A stretch of DNA of 64,000 nt from Rhineura floridana (lineage: Eukaryota; Chordata; Lepidosauria; Squamata; Rhineuridae): contig NC_084482.1 in assembly GCF_030035675.1 (NCBI RefSeq), positions 222,169,943 to 222,233,942 on the forward strand. Direction: 5' to 3'. The notes beneath the pieces are model-generated. The model had not been told where the DNA came from and did no database searches. It saw only the letters and a program-made list of their open reading frames with translations. The position numbers were made by a program, and so were the translations under genes. Shown here piece after piece: positions 22,565 through 35,154 of the stretch. Each line of letters begins with the position of its first letter. Within the stretch, counting starts at the first letter, position 1.

Positions 22565-25182
22565 CAACCCCCTCTAGGATGCACACTTTAACATGGTGAG
22601 GGGGTTTGAGTGTGCTGAAGAAGCTAAAAACAATGTCATCAGGAGACTAGACCAAGAAGCTAGACTCCTAGCAGGGGCACCCAAGGCCAAATGGTCAAAG
22701 CTTGAGACACCAGACTAAGATGCATCCAAACTCAGAGGAAGGCAATGGTAAACCACCTCTGAAAATCTCTTACCATGAAAACCCTATGAACAGAGTATCC
22801 AAAATGCAACATGAGATAGTGCTGGAAGATGAGACCCCCAGGTCAGAAGGCACTCAGTGAGTTACTGGGGAAGAACAAAGGACAAGTACAAGTAGCGCTG
22901 TGACTAATGATGCAGCTGGGTCAAAGCCAAAAGGAAGCCCAGAGGTTGCTGTGTACAGATGCGAAAGGAGAGTCCAGAGTTGTGCGATGTACACAATACA
23001 AACATGGAATGTGAGAAGCATGAACCAGGGAAAGTGAGAAATTGTCAAGCAAGAAATGGAATGCATCAACATTACAATAGTTTGTGTGAGTGAATTAAAA
23101 TGGACAGGAATGGGAGATTTTCAATCAGGCAACTTCAAAATATTTTATGCAGGAAATGAGAATTTAAGAAGAAATGGGGTTGCTTTAATAGTGAAAAGTG
23201 ATGTAGCAAAAGCAATTAGGAGCTACAATGTAAGGGCTGAGCGAGTGATATCAATGAAATTAAACGGGAAACCTATTAACATAACCATCATCCAAGTCTA
23301 TGCTCCAACAACAACTGCAGAAGAAGAATTAGACAGATATTATGCAGAAGTACAGGAGGAAATTGATCACACACCTAAACAAGATATGATGATAATCATG
23401 GGGGACTGGAATGCAAAAGTTGGGAACAGAGAGGAACTAGGAATTGTGGGGAAATGGGGCTTAGGAGACAGAAATTAAGCAGGAGAAAGACTTACTGAGT
23501 TCTGTGAAGCCGATGATTTGTTTCTTGCAAACACATTTTTTGAGCAACCAAAAAGACGACTGTACATGTGGATAGAAGATGGAGAAGTTACATACTTTCT
23601 GCAAAAACAAGACCAGGAGCAGACTGTGGTACAGATCATGAACTGGTTGTATCGAAAATCTGAGTAAAGCTAAAGAACAACAAAGCAATCATAATGCCAA
23701 AATACAATTTAAATAACATCCCAGAAGAATATAAATATCAAATAAGGAACAGGTTTGAGGTTTTAAACTGAGTTGACAGAGAACCAGAAGAACTATGGAA
23801 AGAAGTCAGAGACATTATTAAGGAAGAATGCAAAAAGACCATACCTCTTGTTAAAAAGAAAGACCTCAATGGATGACTGAAGAAACTCTTAAAATGGTTA
23901 AAGAGAGAAGGAAAGCAAAAGCAAAAGGAGATAGAAACACAATCAGAACCCTAAAAGCAACAATATAGCGACTAGTACATAGGGACAAAGAGAACTATTA
24001 CAATAGTTATTGTATAGAAATAGAAGAGGACAACAAATAGGGCAGAACAAGAGCCCTATTCCAAAAGATTAGAGAAATGAAAGGGAAATTTAAACCCACT
24101 GTAGGGATATTGAATAATCAACAGGGGAACACACTGACTGACCGAGATGAAATAAAAGGAAGATGGAAGCAATACACTGAAGAACTGTATAAAAGAGATG
24201 CAAGGATAACAGAATCATTCATGGAGGGACCATTTGATGAAGAACCAGACATTGAGGTGAAAGCTGCTCTTAAAATACTTGGAAGAAACAAATCACCAGA
24301 GATAGATGACATACCAATACAGTTGCTACAAGGTACTGAGATTGAAGCTGTCCAAATTTTGACAAAAATTTGTCAAGAAATATGGAAAACTAAACAATAG
24401 GCCACAAGCTGGAAGCGTTCAATATATATCCCAATTCCACCGAAAGGGGATCCCAGAGTAATTATCGAGCTATTTCCTTAATATCCCATGCATGTAAAGT
24501 AATGCTCAAGAAGCCACAACAAAGGCTCTTACCATATATGGAATGAGAAATGCCAGACATCCAAGCTGGATTTAGAAAGGGAAGAGGCACCAGCGATCAT
24601 ATCACAAACATACGTTGGATAATGGAACAGAGCAAGGAATTTCAGAAGAAAATCACCCTGTGCTTTATAGATTACAGCAAAGCCTTTGACTGTGTAGATC
24701 ATGAAAAACTATGAGATGCTTTAAAAGAAATGGGGGTGCCACAGCATCTGACTGTCCTGATGCGCAACCTATACTCTGGACAAGAGGTTACTGTAAGGAC
24801 AGAATAAGGAGAAACAGACTGGTTCCCAACTGGAAAGGGTGTGAAACAGGGGTGTATTTTTTTTTACCCTATTTATATAATCTATACACATAACCTATTA
24901 TATGGAAAGCGGGATTGGACCAAGATGAAGGAGGTGTGAAAATTGGAGGGGGAAACATCAATAAGGTAAGATATGCAGACGATACCATACTACTAGGAGA
25001 AACCAGTAATGATTTGAAACGAATGCTGATGAAAGTGAAAGAGGAAAGCACAAAAGCAGGACTACAGCTGAACATCAAAAAGACTAACGTAATGACAACA
25101 GAAGAGACTGTTGTAAGGACAAAATATGGAGAAATCGAGTGGTTCGCAATCGGAAAGGGTGTGAGACAGGGGTGTATTTTAT
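22565..25182 (+). mobile_element. BovB/RTE-type LINE, long decayed copy
   Basis: Starts with the BovB 5' sequence (ccctctaggatgcacacttt). The endonuclease is readable at 23056-23478 (RNGVALIVKSDVAK, IIQVYAPTT, MIIMGDWNAKVGN). Reverse transcriptase pieces follow: NKSPEIDDIP near 24290, DYSKAFDCVDHEKL near 24670 and an ADDTILLGET-like motif near 24980. There are several stops and frameshifts. Two related stretches (24790-24860 and 25105-25182) show an internal duplication at the 3' side. BovB is abundant in squamates and spreads horizontally. Confidence 0.85.
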
Positions 25183-25186
25183 AACT

Positions 25187-25225
<39 letters not shown>

Positions 25226-25584
25226 TAATGAATCTATATTCCCACCCCTTCCTACCAGCAGGAGCCCAGGGAAGCAAACAAAAATGCTAAAAACACATTA
25301 AAACATCATAAAAACAGACCTTAAATTATATTAAAACAAAACGTTGAGCAAACAAAACAACAAAAGCTTTTTAAAAAAAGCTTTAAATCATCTTTCAAAA
25401 AGGGTTAAAGATGTATTGTTAAAATAAATATTAAGAAGCAATTCTAACACAGGCACAGACTGGGATAGGTCTCAACTTAAAAGGCTTGTTGGTAGAGGAA
25501 AGTCTTCAAAAGGCTCTGAAAAGATAGCAGAGATGGCGCCTGCCTAATATTTAAGGGGAGGGAATTCCACAGGGTAGCTGCCGC
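25187..25584 (-). mobile_element. L2-clade LINE 3' end
   Basis: (TTTA)n at the left, then ccaccccttcctaccagcag and the minus-strand end of the L2 frame. Same subfamily as the plus copy ending near 31505. Confidence 0.8.
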
Positions 25585-27232
25585 CATATGCCAGCATGGT
25601 TAACGAGCAAAGTCAAGGAAGCTCTTAGAGGCAAAAAGTCTTCCTTCAAAAAATGGAAGTCTTGTCCAAATGAAGAAAATAAAAAAGAACACAAACTCTG
25701 GCAAAAGAAATGCAAGAAGACAATAAGGGATGCTAAAAAAGAATTTGAGGAGCACATTGCTAAGAACATAAAAACCAACAACAAAAAATTCTATAAATAC
25801 ATTCAAAGCAGGAGACCATCTAGGGAGACAATTGGACCCTTGGATGATAAGGGAGTCAAAGGTGTACTAAAGAACGATAAGGAGATTGCAGAGAAGCTAA
25901 ATGAATTCTTTGCATCTGTCTTCACAGTGGAAGATATAGGGCAGATCCCTGAACCTGAACAAACATTTGCAGGAAGGGATTCTGAGGAACTGAGACAAAT
26001 AGTGGTAACGAGAGAGGAAGTTCTAAGCTTAATGGACAATATAAAAACTGACAAATCACCAGGCCCGGATGGCATCCACCCGAGAGTTCTCAAAGAACTC
26101 AAAGGTGAAATTGCTGATCTGCTAACTAAAATATGTAACTTGTCCCTTGGGTCCTCCTCCGTGCCTGAGGACTGGAAAGTGGCCAATGTAACGCTAATCT
26201 TCAAAAAGGGATCCAGAGGGGATCCCGGAAATTACAGGCCAGTTAGCTTAACTTCTGTCCCTGGAAAACTGGTAGAAAGTATTATTAAAGCTAGATTAAC
26301 TAAGCACATAGAAGAACAAGCCTTGCTGAAGCAGAGCCAGCATGGCTTCTGCCAGGGAAAATCTTAATTTCACATATACGCTCATGGGGTCTGAACTGGC
26401 GGTGACCGACCAGGAGAGAGACCTCGGGGTTGTAGTGGACAGCACGATGAAAATGTCAACCCAGTGTGCGGCAGCTGTGAAAAAGGCAAATTCCATGCTA
26501 GGGATAATTAGGAAAGGTATTGAAAATAAAACAGCCGATATCATAATGCCGTTGTATAAATCTATGGTGCGGCCGCATTTGGAATACTGTGTACAGTTCT
26601 GGTCGCCTCATCTCAAAAAGGATATTATAGAGTTGGAAAAGGTTCAGAAGAGGGCAACCAGAATGATCAAGGGGATGGAGCGACTCCCTTACGAGGAAAG
26701 GTTGCAGCATTTGGGGCTTTTTAGTTTAGAGAAAAGGCGGGACAGAGGAGACATGATAGAAGTGTATAAAATTATGCATGGCATTGAGGAAGTGGATAGA
26801 GAAAAGTTCTTCTCCCTCTCTCATAATACTAGAACTCGTGGACATTCAAAGAAGCTGAATGTTGGAAGATTCAGGACAGACAAAAGGAAGTACTTCTTTA
26901 CTCAGTGCATAGTTAAACTATGGAATTTGCTCCCACAAGATACAGTAATGGCCACCAGCTTGGACGGCTTTAAAAGAAGATTAGACAAATTCATGGAGGA
27001 CAGGGCTATCAATGGGTACTAGCCGTGATGGCTGTGCTCTGCCACCCTAGTCAGAGGCAGCATGCTTCTGAAAACCAGTTGCCGGAAGCCTCAGGAGGGG
27101 AGAGTGTTCTTGCACTGGGGTCCTGCTTGCGGGCTTCCCCCAGGCACCTGGTTGGCCACTGTGAGAACAGGATGCTGGACTAGATGGGCCACTGGCTTGA
27201 TCCAGCAGGCTCTTGTTATGTTCTTATGTTAT
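25585..27232 (+). mobile_element. CR1 LINE with internal deletion of the reverse-transcriptase core
   Basis: 25588-26367 codes 259 residues (linker plus fingers of RT: DKSPGPDGIHPRVLKEL, GNYRPVSLTSVPGKLVE, QSQHGFCQGKS). At about 26366 the frame changes and the match jumps to the RT C terminus ([45 protein letters not shown]) to 27022. The catalytic part with the ADD motif is absent. The 3' UTR ends near 27230 (ctcttgttatgttcttatg). Both open pieces are well kept, so the copy is fairly young. Confidence 0.88.
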
Positions 27233-27239
27233 GTTCATA

Positions 27240-28925
27240 CCAAAGGTCCGTTTACTTTATTGTGCAGAACGGACCTCCTGATAAGATGGTGTCTGCAGAA
27301 GGCCCCCACCTGCAGAGTGCAGTGATCGACTGGGTATATAAGGGGTAAGACGGTCTTTCAGGTATCCTGGTCCCCAGCTGTATAGGGCTTTGTACGCCAA
27401 AACTAGAACCTTGAACTTGGCCCGGTAGCAAAAAGGCAGCCAGTGCAATTCTTTCAGCAGCAGGGTGACATGTTGGTGATACCCTGCCCCAGTGAGCAGT
27501 CTCACCGCCACATTTTGCACCAGCTGCAGCTTCCGGACCAACCTCAAGGGCAGCCCCACATAGAGTGCGTTACAATAATCCAGCCTAGCATTTACCAGTT
27601 CTAGGACAACAGTGGTCAGGCTATCCCGGTCCAGAAACGGTCGCAGCTATCTTACCAGCCAAAGCTGGTAAAAGGCACTCCTAGCCACTGAGGTCAGCTG
27701 GGCCTCTAGTGACAAAGATGGATCAAGGAGCACCCCTAGGCTACGGACCCACTCTTTCAGAGGGAGTACAATCCCATCCAAAGCAGGCAACTGACCAATT
27801 ATCCAAACTCGGGAACCACCAACCCACAGTGCCTCTGTCTTGCTAGGATTCAGGCTCAGTTTATTGGCCCTCATCCAGCCCACCACCAAGTCAAGGCAGT
27901 GGTCCAGGGCTTGCACGGTCTCTCCTGATTCAGATGTTACAGAGAAATAGAGCTGGGTATCATCAGCATACTGCTGACACGTTGCCCCAAAGCTCCTGAT
28001 GACCGCTCCCAAGGGCTTCGTATAGATGTTAAACAGCATGGGGGACAAGATGGTACCCTGCGGCACCCCACAGCACAACTGCCAAGGGGCCAAAAGACAA
28101 TCACCCAATGCTGTTCTGAAAGTGACCCTGGAGATAGGATTAGAACTACTGTAAAACAGTGCCTCCAATACCCAGCTCACCAAGTCGGCCCAGAAGGATA
28201 CCATAGTCAATGGTATCAAAAGCCGCTGAGAGATCAAGTAAGAGTAACAGGGTCGCACTCCCCCTGTCCTTCTCCCGATAAAGGTCATCCATCAGGGCAA
28301 CCAAGGCCGATTCAGTCCCATAACCAGGCCTGAACCCAGACTGGGATGGGTCAAGATAATCTGTTTCATCCAAGAGTACTTGCAATTGCTGCGTCACAAC
28401 CCTCTCAACCACCTTCCCTAAAAGGGGGGTATTTGCAACCAGTCGGTAGTTGTCACAAACCAATGGGTCCAGGGTGGGCTTTGTCAGGAGTGGTCAGATC
28501 ACCGCCTCTTTCAAGGTGGCTGGGACCACTCCCTCCTGCAATGATGCGTTGACCACACCCTGGATCCACTCGGTCAAACCCCTTTGGCAAGCTTTAATAA
28601 GCCAAGAAGGGCAAGGGTCGAGAGGACACGTTGCTGGCCGCATCATCGCAAGCACCTTGTCTACGTCGCATCAACTGAAACTGTTCCCAAGAAGTTGCAG
28701 CAGACGTTGCACTGGACACCTCACTGGGGACTACAGTAGATGTGGAGGGGTCATCAAGACTGCTACGCAGGCGAGCAACTTTACGCTCAGAGTGCATAAG
28801 TGAACGTGCCATAAAGGTGCATGGTGTGGAGAAACTGGATAATGCCCTCTGATTTAGTAGGGAACTTACACCTGGCATGTAGGAAGAGGGAGCGGAAGTA
28901 GCTCCCACCAATTTGCACCCATTTC
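27240..28925 (-). mobile_element. L2-clade LINE, reverse-transcriptase part
   Basis: Minus-strand frames: [79 protein letters not shown] and KLQLVQNVAVRLLTG. The active-site YADD is present. Frameshifts divide it into at least three frames. Confidence 0.9.
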
Positions 28926-29138
28926 AGGAAAAAGTCACTTGCTAAACAGTTTGTCTGCCAAGCTACCCTAACAAAAGAAGGACAGGGCCACGTTTCTGCT
29001 TCCCTAAATTAAACGGTGACCGTAATTCTAACAGAACAGGCAACTGGGAGGGCTGGGAGAATGGCATTGAAAGAATAACCTCGCTATGGAACTATTATCA
29101 TCATCAAAAACACAGATTTTCCCACAGTGCTGAAGCTG

Positions 29139-29766
29139 GTTATCATAAATGCATAATAATGTCATAAAATCATAAAGAATTAGTAATTGGGTGTCCTCTA
29201 TGAGATTCCAGTGCATGCTGCCTGGCCCAAAGCGTCTGCTAGGCGCAGAGTACACACGAGGGCATCCATGCAAAAAAAAAAAAGCAACAAAAAGAGGCAG
29301 AAAAAAATAAGTAACTGTGGGTACCCACCCCACAATCTGCTCTGGGCCAGGACAAATCATACGTCCCAGGAGATGCTACTGCATACTGCCTGGAATGTTT
29401 TTTCTTGTGGACCCCCAGTTATTAATTTTTTTATACACACTGGTATGTTAGAGAGGACACCCTCCCCTTTCCTGGGATGTATGATTTGTCCTGGCCCAGA
29501 GCTGATCATGAGGTGGCACCCCAGTTACTTATTTTTTTCCTTCATGTTTTTGTCTATTTTGGTTTAGTGTAGATGCCCTCATCCGTGCACTGCGGTTGGC
29601 AGAACCTCTGGGGCACATGGGATGCACTGGCATCTCCTAGAGGACACCCTCCCCTTTCCTGGGGTATATGATTTGCCCTGGCCCAGAGCAGATTTTGGGG
29701 TGGGCACCCCCAGTTATTTATTTTTTATCATTTTATGACATCATTATGCATTTATGATAATATCAG
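29139..29766. mobile_element. Long imperfect fold-back element (about 630 bp)
   Basis: The left arm (29139-29380) is the inverse of the right arm (29520-29766): ttatcataaatgcataat at the left pairs with attatgcatttatgataa at the right. Both arms share cagctctgggccaggacaaa-like, ctggga and ggtgtcctct stretches. No coding frame. Probably a non-autonomous DNA transposon; exact ends and target repeats could not be fixed. Confidence 0.7.
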
Positions 29767-29974
29767 GAGCCTGATGATTTTGATTGCATAAATGTATTGT
29801 TATTCTTGACGGGGAGAGTCCCCCGATCACAGCGATATATCATACAGGGTACCCCAACATATATTTTGGGGTTCACAGACATTTTAACTTTGGCTTGAAG
29901 TTGCTGCAGCTGCCAATTTTCTTCTTTTTTAGTGTTTTGAACTTTCAAGCAAATAAGGAATTGGGAACTGGGAA

Positions 29975-30440
29975 CCAAATCCAGCGGCGTGATGTGCCCG
30001 AGGGATGCTTCGATCTGGCCCCAACACAGCCAGCCCAGCTGAAGGGAGGAGGCAGAGGGGCCCCAGGCAGAGCTGCATCCTCCGATCTGGAGGGTCAGTT
30101 GGGAGGGGGCGCTTATGAGGGGTTCCTCGACCTCTTCCAACCTCCCCTCCGCCTCCATTGCATACCTTTCTTTCGAGGCTCCCCCCGCGCAACCCCGCTC
30201 GCCAACATCGCTGCACACGAAGAGAGGCTCCTCCGGCGCTTCCAGCCTCCGTTTCTTGCAGAGAGGCGGGGCAGGAAAAGGACGTCCCTCCGTTGCGCTC
30301 TTTCCTTCCCCTCTGCTGTCGTTTGTTAACCCTTAGAGAGCAAAGTGGCTGAAGCTCCTTGGCTACTTTGCAAGGAGAGCGAGGGGAGGCGGGAAGCCCC
30401 TTTCTGGCCGGTGACCCTTCTGCACAATAAAAATAAAAAA
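29975..30440. other. GC-rich island of unknown nature
   Basis: Much richer in G+C and CpG than its surroundings, with overlapping open frames on both strands that share no known family. Could be a decayed CpG-rich transposon or a promoter island. No gene starts here that I can support. Confidence 0.35.
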
Positions 30441-30499
30441 TGCCAGGCACATTTTTAAGAAAAGCTTCGAAGGGACAGCTTAGGGTAGCCTAAACTCTT

Positions 30500-31505
30500 T
30501 TTCCTGTTAGCGGCTTTTAATACCATTGAGCATGGTATCCTTCTGGGCTGACTTCGTGGGATGGGTATCGGAGGCACTGTTTTACAGTGGTTCCGATCCT
30601 ATCTCCAGGGTCACTCCCAGAAAATAGCATTGGGTGACTGTCTTTCAACCCCTGGAAGCTGTGCTGTGGGGTGCCGCAGGGTACCATCTTGTCCCCCATG
30701 CTGTTTAACATCTATATGAAGCACTTGGGAGCGGTCGTCAGGAGCTTTGGGGCAACGTGTCAGCAGTACGCTGATGATACCCAGCTCTGTTTCTCTGTAA
30801 CATCTGAATCAGCTGTGGCCATTTCTGTACTGGGATAGCTTGACCACTGTTGTCCACGCACTGGTAACCTGCAGGCTGGATTACTGTAATGCGCTCTATG
30901 TGGGGCTGCCCTTGAGGTTGGTCCGGAAGCTGTAGCTGGTGCAAAATGTGGCGGCGAGACTGCTCACTGGGGCAGGGTATCACCAACATGTCACCCCTCT
31001 GCTGAAAGAATTGCAGTGGCTGCCCATTTGCTACTTGGGTGAGTTCTAGGTTCTAGTTTTGGTGCACAAAGCCCTACACAGCTTGGGACAAGGATACCTG
31101 AAAGACCGTCTTATCCCTTATGCACCCAGTTGATCACTGCACTCTGCAGGTGGGGGCCTTCTGCAGACACCATCTTATCAGGAGGTCCGTTCTGCACAAC
31201 ACAGGAAACAGAACTTTACCTACTGTTTGGAATTTAGACAGGTGTCATCTCTGTTATCTTTTTGGTATTTACTGAAGACCTTCCTCTTTCAACAAGCCTT
31301 TTAAGTTGAGACCTTGTCCCAGTCTGCTTCTGTGCTGGAATTGCTTTTTAATATGTTTTTAAACCCTTAAAAAAACACACACAATATGTTTTAAACCTTT
31401 TTTTAAACATGTCTTGAAAGCTTTTTAAAAATGTTTTTAAAGTTGTTTTGTTTTAATGTATTTTAAATACTGTTTTTATTATGTTTTAAAGTGTTTTTAG
31501 TGCTT
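30500..31505 (+). mobile_element. L2-clade LINE, internally deleted
   Basis: Plus strand counterpart of 27240-28400: GCRRVPSCPPCC-type frames around 30680 with the VPQG...LFNIY and YADDTQL region (near 30770), a jump at about 30835, then the [12 protein letters not shown] region and the 3' UTR to about 31505. Several stops. Confidence 0.8.
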
Positions 31506-31524
31506 TTGTTTGTCCACCTCAACT

Positions 31525-32565
31525 ATCAGGTGGATCCGCAATTGGCTAGAGAATCGTACTCAAAGAGTAATGGTTCCTTTTCAAAGTGGGGGAAGGTAAT
31601 GAGTGGGGCACCACACAGATTGATCCTGAACCTAGTGCTCTTCAACATTTTTATTAATAACTTGGATGAAGAGGGGCAGGGAATGCTTATCAAATTTGCA
31701 GATGATACAGAATTGGAGGGACGGCTAATACCTTGGAAGACAGAAACAAGATTCAAAGGGACCTTGATAGGCTGGAGCATTGGGCTGAAAACAACAGAAT
31801 GAAATTCAGGAGGGATAAGTGCAAAGTTCTACACCTAGGAAAAAGAAACCAAATGCAGAGTTACAAGGTGGGGGATACTTGGCTCAGCAGTACTACATGC
31901 AAGAAGGATCTTGGAATTGTTGATCACAAGCAGAATATGAGCCAAGAGTGCGATGTGGCTGCAAAAAAGGCAAATGCTATATTAGGCTGCATTAACAGAA
32001 GTGTAGTTTCCAAATTGCATGAAGTACTAGTTCCCTTCTGTTCAGCACTGGTTAGGCCTCCTCTTGGATACTGCATCCAGTTTTGGACACTGCGCTTCAG
32101 GGAGGCAGACAAACTGGAACGGGTTCAGAGGAGGGCAACAAGGATGATCAGAGGATTGGAAACAAAGCCCTCTGAGGAGAGACTGAAAGAACTGGGCATG
32201 TTTAGCCTGGAGAAGAGAAGACTGAGGGGAGATATGATAGCACTCTTCAAGTACTTGAAATGTTGCCACATAGAGGAGGGCCGGGATCTCTTCTCGGTCG
32301 TCCCAGAGTGCAGGGCACGGAATAATGGGCTCAAGTTGCAGGAAGCCAGTTTTCTACTGGACATCAGGAAAAACATCCTAACTGTCAGAGCCATATGACA
32401 ATGGAACCAATGACCTAGGGAGGTGGTGGGCTCCACAATAGTGGAGACCCTCAAGAGGCAGCTGGCCAGGTATGTTTTAGTTTGCATTCCTGCTCTCAGC
32501 AGGGAGTTGGACTCGACGGTCTTATAGGCTCCTTTCAACTCTGGAATTCTATGATTCTGCTGCTA
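31525..32565 (+). mobile_element. CR1 LINE 3' part with ATTCTATG tail
   Basis: KFADDTELEG region near 31695, then a clear frame 31733-32398 (RDKCKVLHLGKRN, VRPPLGYCIQFW, RATRMIRGLE, FSLEKRRLRGDMIALFKYL). Ends ggaattctatgattct near 32558, the classic CR1 3' end. A different subfamily from the copy at 25585. Confidence 0.88.
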
Positions 32566-32734
32566 CTACTACTAATGTTGCAGAAAACATGCACAATGAA
32601 ACAAACACAACAGAGTCTCAGATGTGCAACTGGCTAATCCTTTCTGTTAGATGTAATTCTTAGTGTTTAACTGGGCGCACTTCTGATTATTTCAGCCTTA
32701 TTGTGGTGTATGTTTGCTTAAGTTAGAGCCATTT

Positions 32735-32865
32735 TGTCAGATCATTGAGACGGAAGGGACTTTGGAGGTCATCTGCTCTAACTTCTTGCACAACATAATT
32801 GGCCCTGCAATACAGGAGGCAACTATAGCATCCCTGACAGATGTCCGCCCAGACTGGGCTTAAAT
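32735..32865 (-). mobile_element. CR1 LINE 3' fragment
   Basis: gacggaagggactttggagg and ggtcatctgctctaac are the complement of the CR1 3' UTR; joined to an L2 tail on the same strand. Confidence 0.7.
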
Positions 32866-33070
32866 ATATTTATTTTATTTATTTATTTAATTACATTTCT
32901 AGACCGCCCTATAGCAGAAAGCTCTCAGGGCGGTGTACAACAAATAAAATCACAATTAAAATATGAGCAAGTGTGGAAAAAATATATATATATAGTACAA
33001 TTATAAAACATTAATAAAATTGCCATTGAGATTTATAAATTAAGATCATATTAAGTTTAGAATGTATATC
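32866..33070 (-). mobile_element. L2-clade LINE 3' tail
   Basis: TTTA-rich run, then ctagaccgccctatagcaga and ctctcagggcggt, the L2 3' UTR in minus orientation. Confidence 0.75.
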
Positions 33071-33246
33071 CAATGAAGGACAATCCACACCCTCCTAAGG
33101 CAGTCTGTTTTGTTGTCAAACAGGAAATTTATCCTAATCTTTAGCCAGATATCTGATTCTCTGCAATATCCACACTTTGGCTGTAGTCACCTAACCTCTG
33201 GAGCAGAAGAGAATGAGTATTGTGTCTCCCTTTAATCTTCTCTTCT

Positions 33247-33362
33247 CCCAGCTGTTCCCAACCTCTGGGTGCCCAGATGTTGCTGGACTACAGTTCCTAT
33301 CGTTCCTGACCACTGGCCATGCTGGCTAGGGCTTATGGGAGATGTAGTCCAGTCCAACATCT
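33247..33362. mobile_element. Old palindromic hAT-type miniature element
   Basis: Related to the element at 7954-8091: cagctgttcccaacctctgg at one end, central ggccatgctggct, and gtagtccagtccaacatctg at the other. Decayed, and no clear target repeats. Confidence 0.5.
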
Positions 33363-33369
33363 GTGTCAG

Positions 33370-33572
33370 AATTGTTTAACAGGTTTTCAATAATGTTTTT
33401 AACCCTTTAAAAAAGTTTTTTTAAAAAAAATGTTTTTAATGCTGTTTTGTTTTAATGTATTTTTAGATCTGTTTTTATGATGTTTTAAAGTGTCTTAGTG
33501 CTTTGTTTGCTGCCCTGGGCTGCTGCTGGGAGGAAGGGCGGGATACAAATAAAATAAATAAATAACAAACAT
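33370..33572 (+). mobile_element. L2-clade LINE 3' tail
   Basis: gttttaaagtgtcttagtgc, gctgctgggaggaagggcgg, then (AAAT)n. The last 200 bases of the L2 subfamily seen at 31300-31505. Confidence 0.8.
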
Positions 33573-34354
33573 ATGGGCACCCAAAGGTTGGGAAAGGTGG
33601 GAGTCTAGGCTAAATATGCCCAACTCTTTTGACCATTCCTCCTTGTGGTTTCCACACCCCTCACTCTCCTGTTTGCACTCCTGTAGATACACTCCGGTTT
33701 GCCAATGCTGCTCTTAAAATGTGAGGCCCGTGACTGGACAGCTCTGAGGGCAGCTCCAGATGTGGTCTGACCTGCTTAAAGTAGGGTGGAATTATCATTA
33801 CTACTTGTGATCTGGGCTCCCCTCCGTTAATGCAGCCTATCACTCTGCTGTCTCATGTTCAGTTTGTGATAAACAGACTCAGTCATCTAGATCCTTCTTT
33901 TCATGTGTTCTGCTGCCCGGTTGGGATTTCAATATCCTAAATTTGTGCTTGTAAACAATCCATGATAGTGGGAAGGAGTGCCCCCTAGTGGCCAGAAGAG
34001 AGGAGACTGATGGGGGGGCTTCTCCGAGCATCACCTTATCACATAATGATAACAGACCAGTGGCAGGAAGAGAGGTGTGTGCCTTCATGTCTGTGCTGAT
34101 GCCTCTAGCTGCCCAGGATGCAGCGCCTCCCTATTCCAGAGACCCCGCCTGACTGCTTGAGAGAAAAATGGGTCCTGCCCCAAGACAGTGAGGGAGTTTG
34201 CATAGAGGAGGGCGCCCTTGTCCAGGAATTCCCTTCATGCAGGGAGACTTCAAAAGCCCCCCCTCTCATTTAGGAAGGGAGTTTGTCTAACTTTCTAGCC
34301 TGGAAAGCCCTATGGGCCTAGATGGGCAAAAGCTTTTGTTTTTGTGATTTGCTG

Positions 34355-34635
34355 TATTTTAAGGGGATGGAGCAACTCCTTTACAAGGAAAGGCTTCAAA
34401 GTTGGGACTTTTTAATTTAGAGAAAAGGCCAATGAGAGGCAACATGACAGAAGTATATACAATTATGCATGTTGTGAAGGAAGTGGACTGGGAGAAGTTT
34501 ATCACTGGAGCCGAGTGCTGGAAGATTCAGGACTTCTTCACAGAGCACTCGGTTAGACTATGGAATCCGCTCCCACAAGAGGCTGTGTTGGCCACCAGTT
34601 GAGTGGCTTTAAAAAGAAAATTAGACTACCGAAAA
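34355..34635 (+). mobile_element. CR1 LINE fragment
   Basis: Matches 26665-27000 of the CR1 copy (ggggatggagcaactccttt, FNLEKRPMRGNMTEVYTIMH, RLWNPLPQEAV). Confidence 0.75.
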
Positions 34636-35149
34636 ATCAATAAAATATGTCTCCAAAAAGAGAAGAGAGCATTAGACAAACCACTGGGGGAAAAGGCTCT
34701 TGAGAGCAATGCTCTGCCTCACTGTTGGAGGTGGCAACAAACCGAGTCAGGCATGGGGGATATCCCCCCCCCCGAGGCAGCCTCTGTAGGTGTTGGGCAT
34801 TATTTGTGCATCTAGGGTGTGTGCCTGGGCCTTTGCAGGACTTGGGAAGAAGCAGAGAGGGGAGTGAGCTGGCTCTCCAAAGCCCAGGAAGCCGAATGAG
34901 ACCCTTACTAATGTAACCCAGCCAATGGGGAGCTGGAATATTGTGTGTGTTTGGGGGGGCATATACATTTACTTCCTGGTCACTGTTATTTAGTTTACAC
35001 AACTATTTTGCATGTTGAAAATATTGTATTTCAATTGATTTGGTTTTTTTTGTAAACTTCACAAGTCAAAGTTCCTAATTGAAATGCATAAATTGGGGTT
35101 TATTTTGTTATTACCTATAAAAACTTCACCCCCAGAAATCTCTTTGGTA
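34636..35149. other. Intergenic, no gene seen
   Basis: No coding frame resembling a known family. The Gypsy element begins at 35155; the 5-bp repeat gtgcc (35150-35154) is its likely target duplication. Confidence 0.5.
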
Positions 35150-35154
35150 GTGCC

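Noticed and set aside
29763-30450. Overlapping frames of 150-180 residues in the GC-rich island
   Set aside because: Frames on both strands are equally open because of base composition; no domain or splice context.
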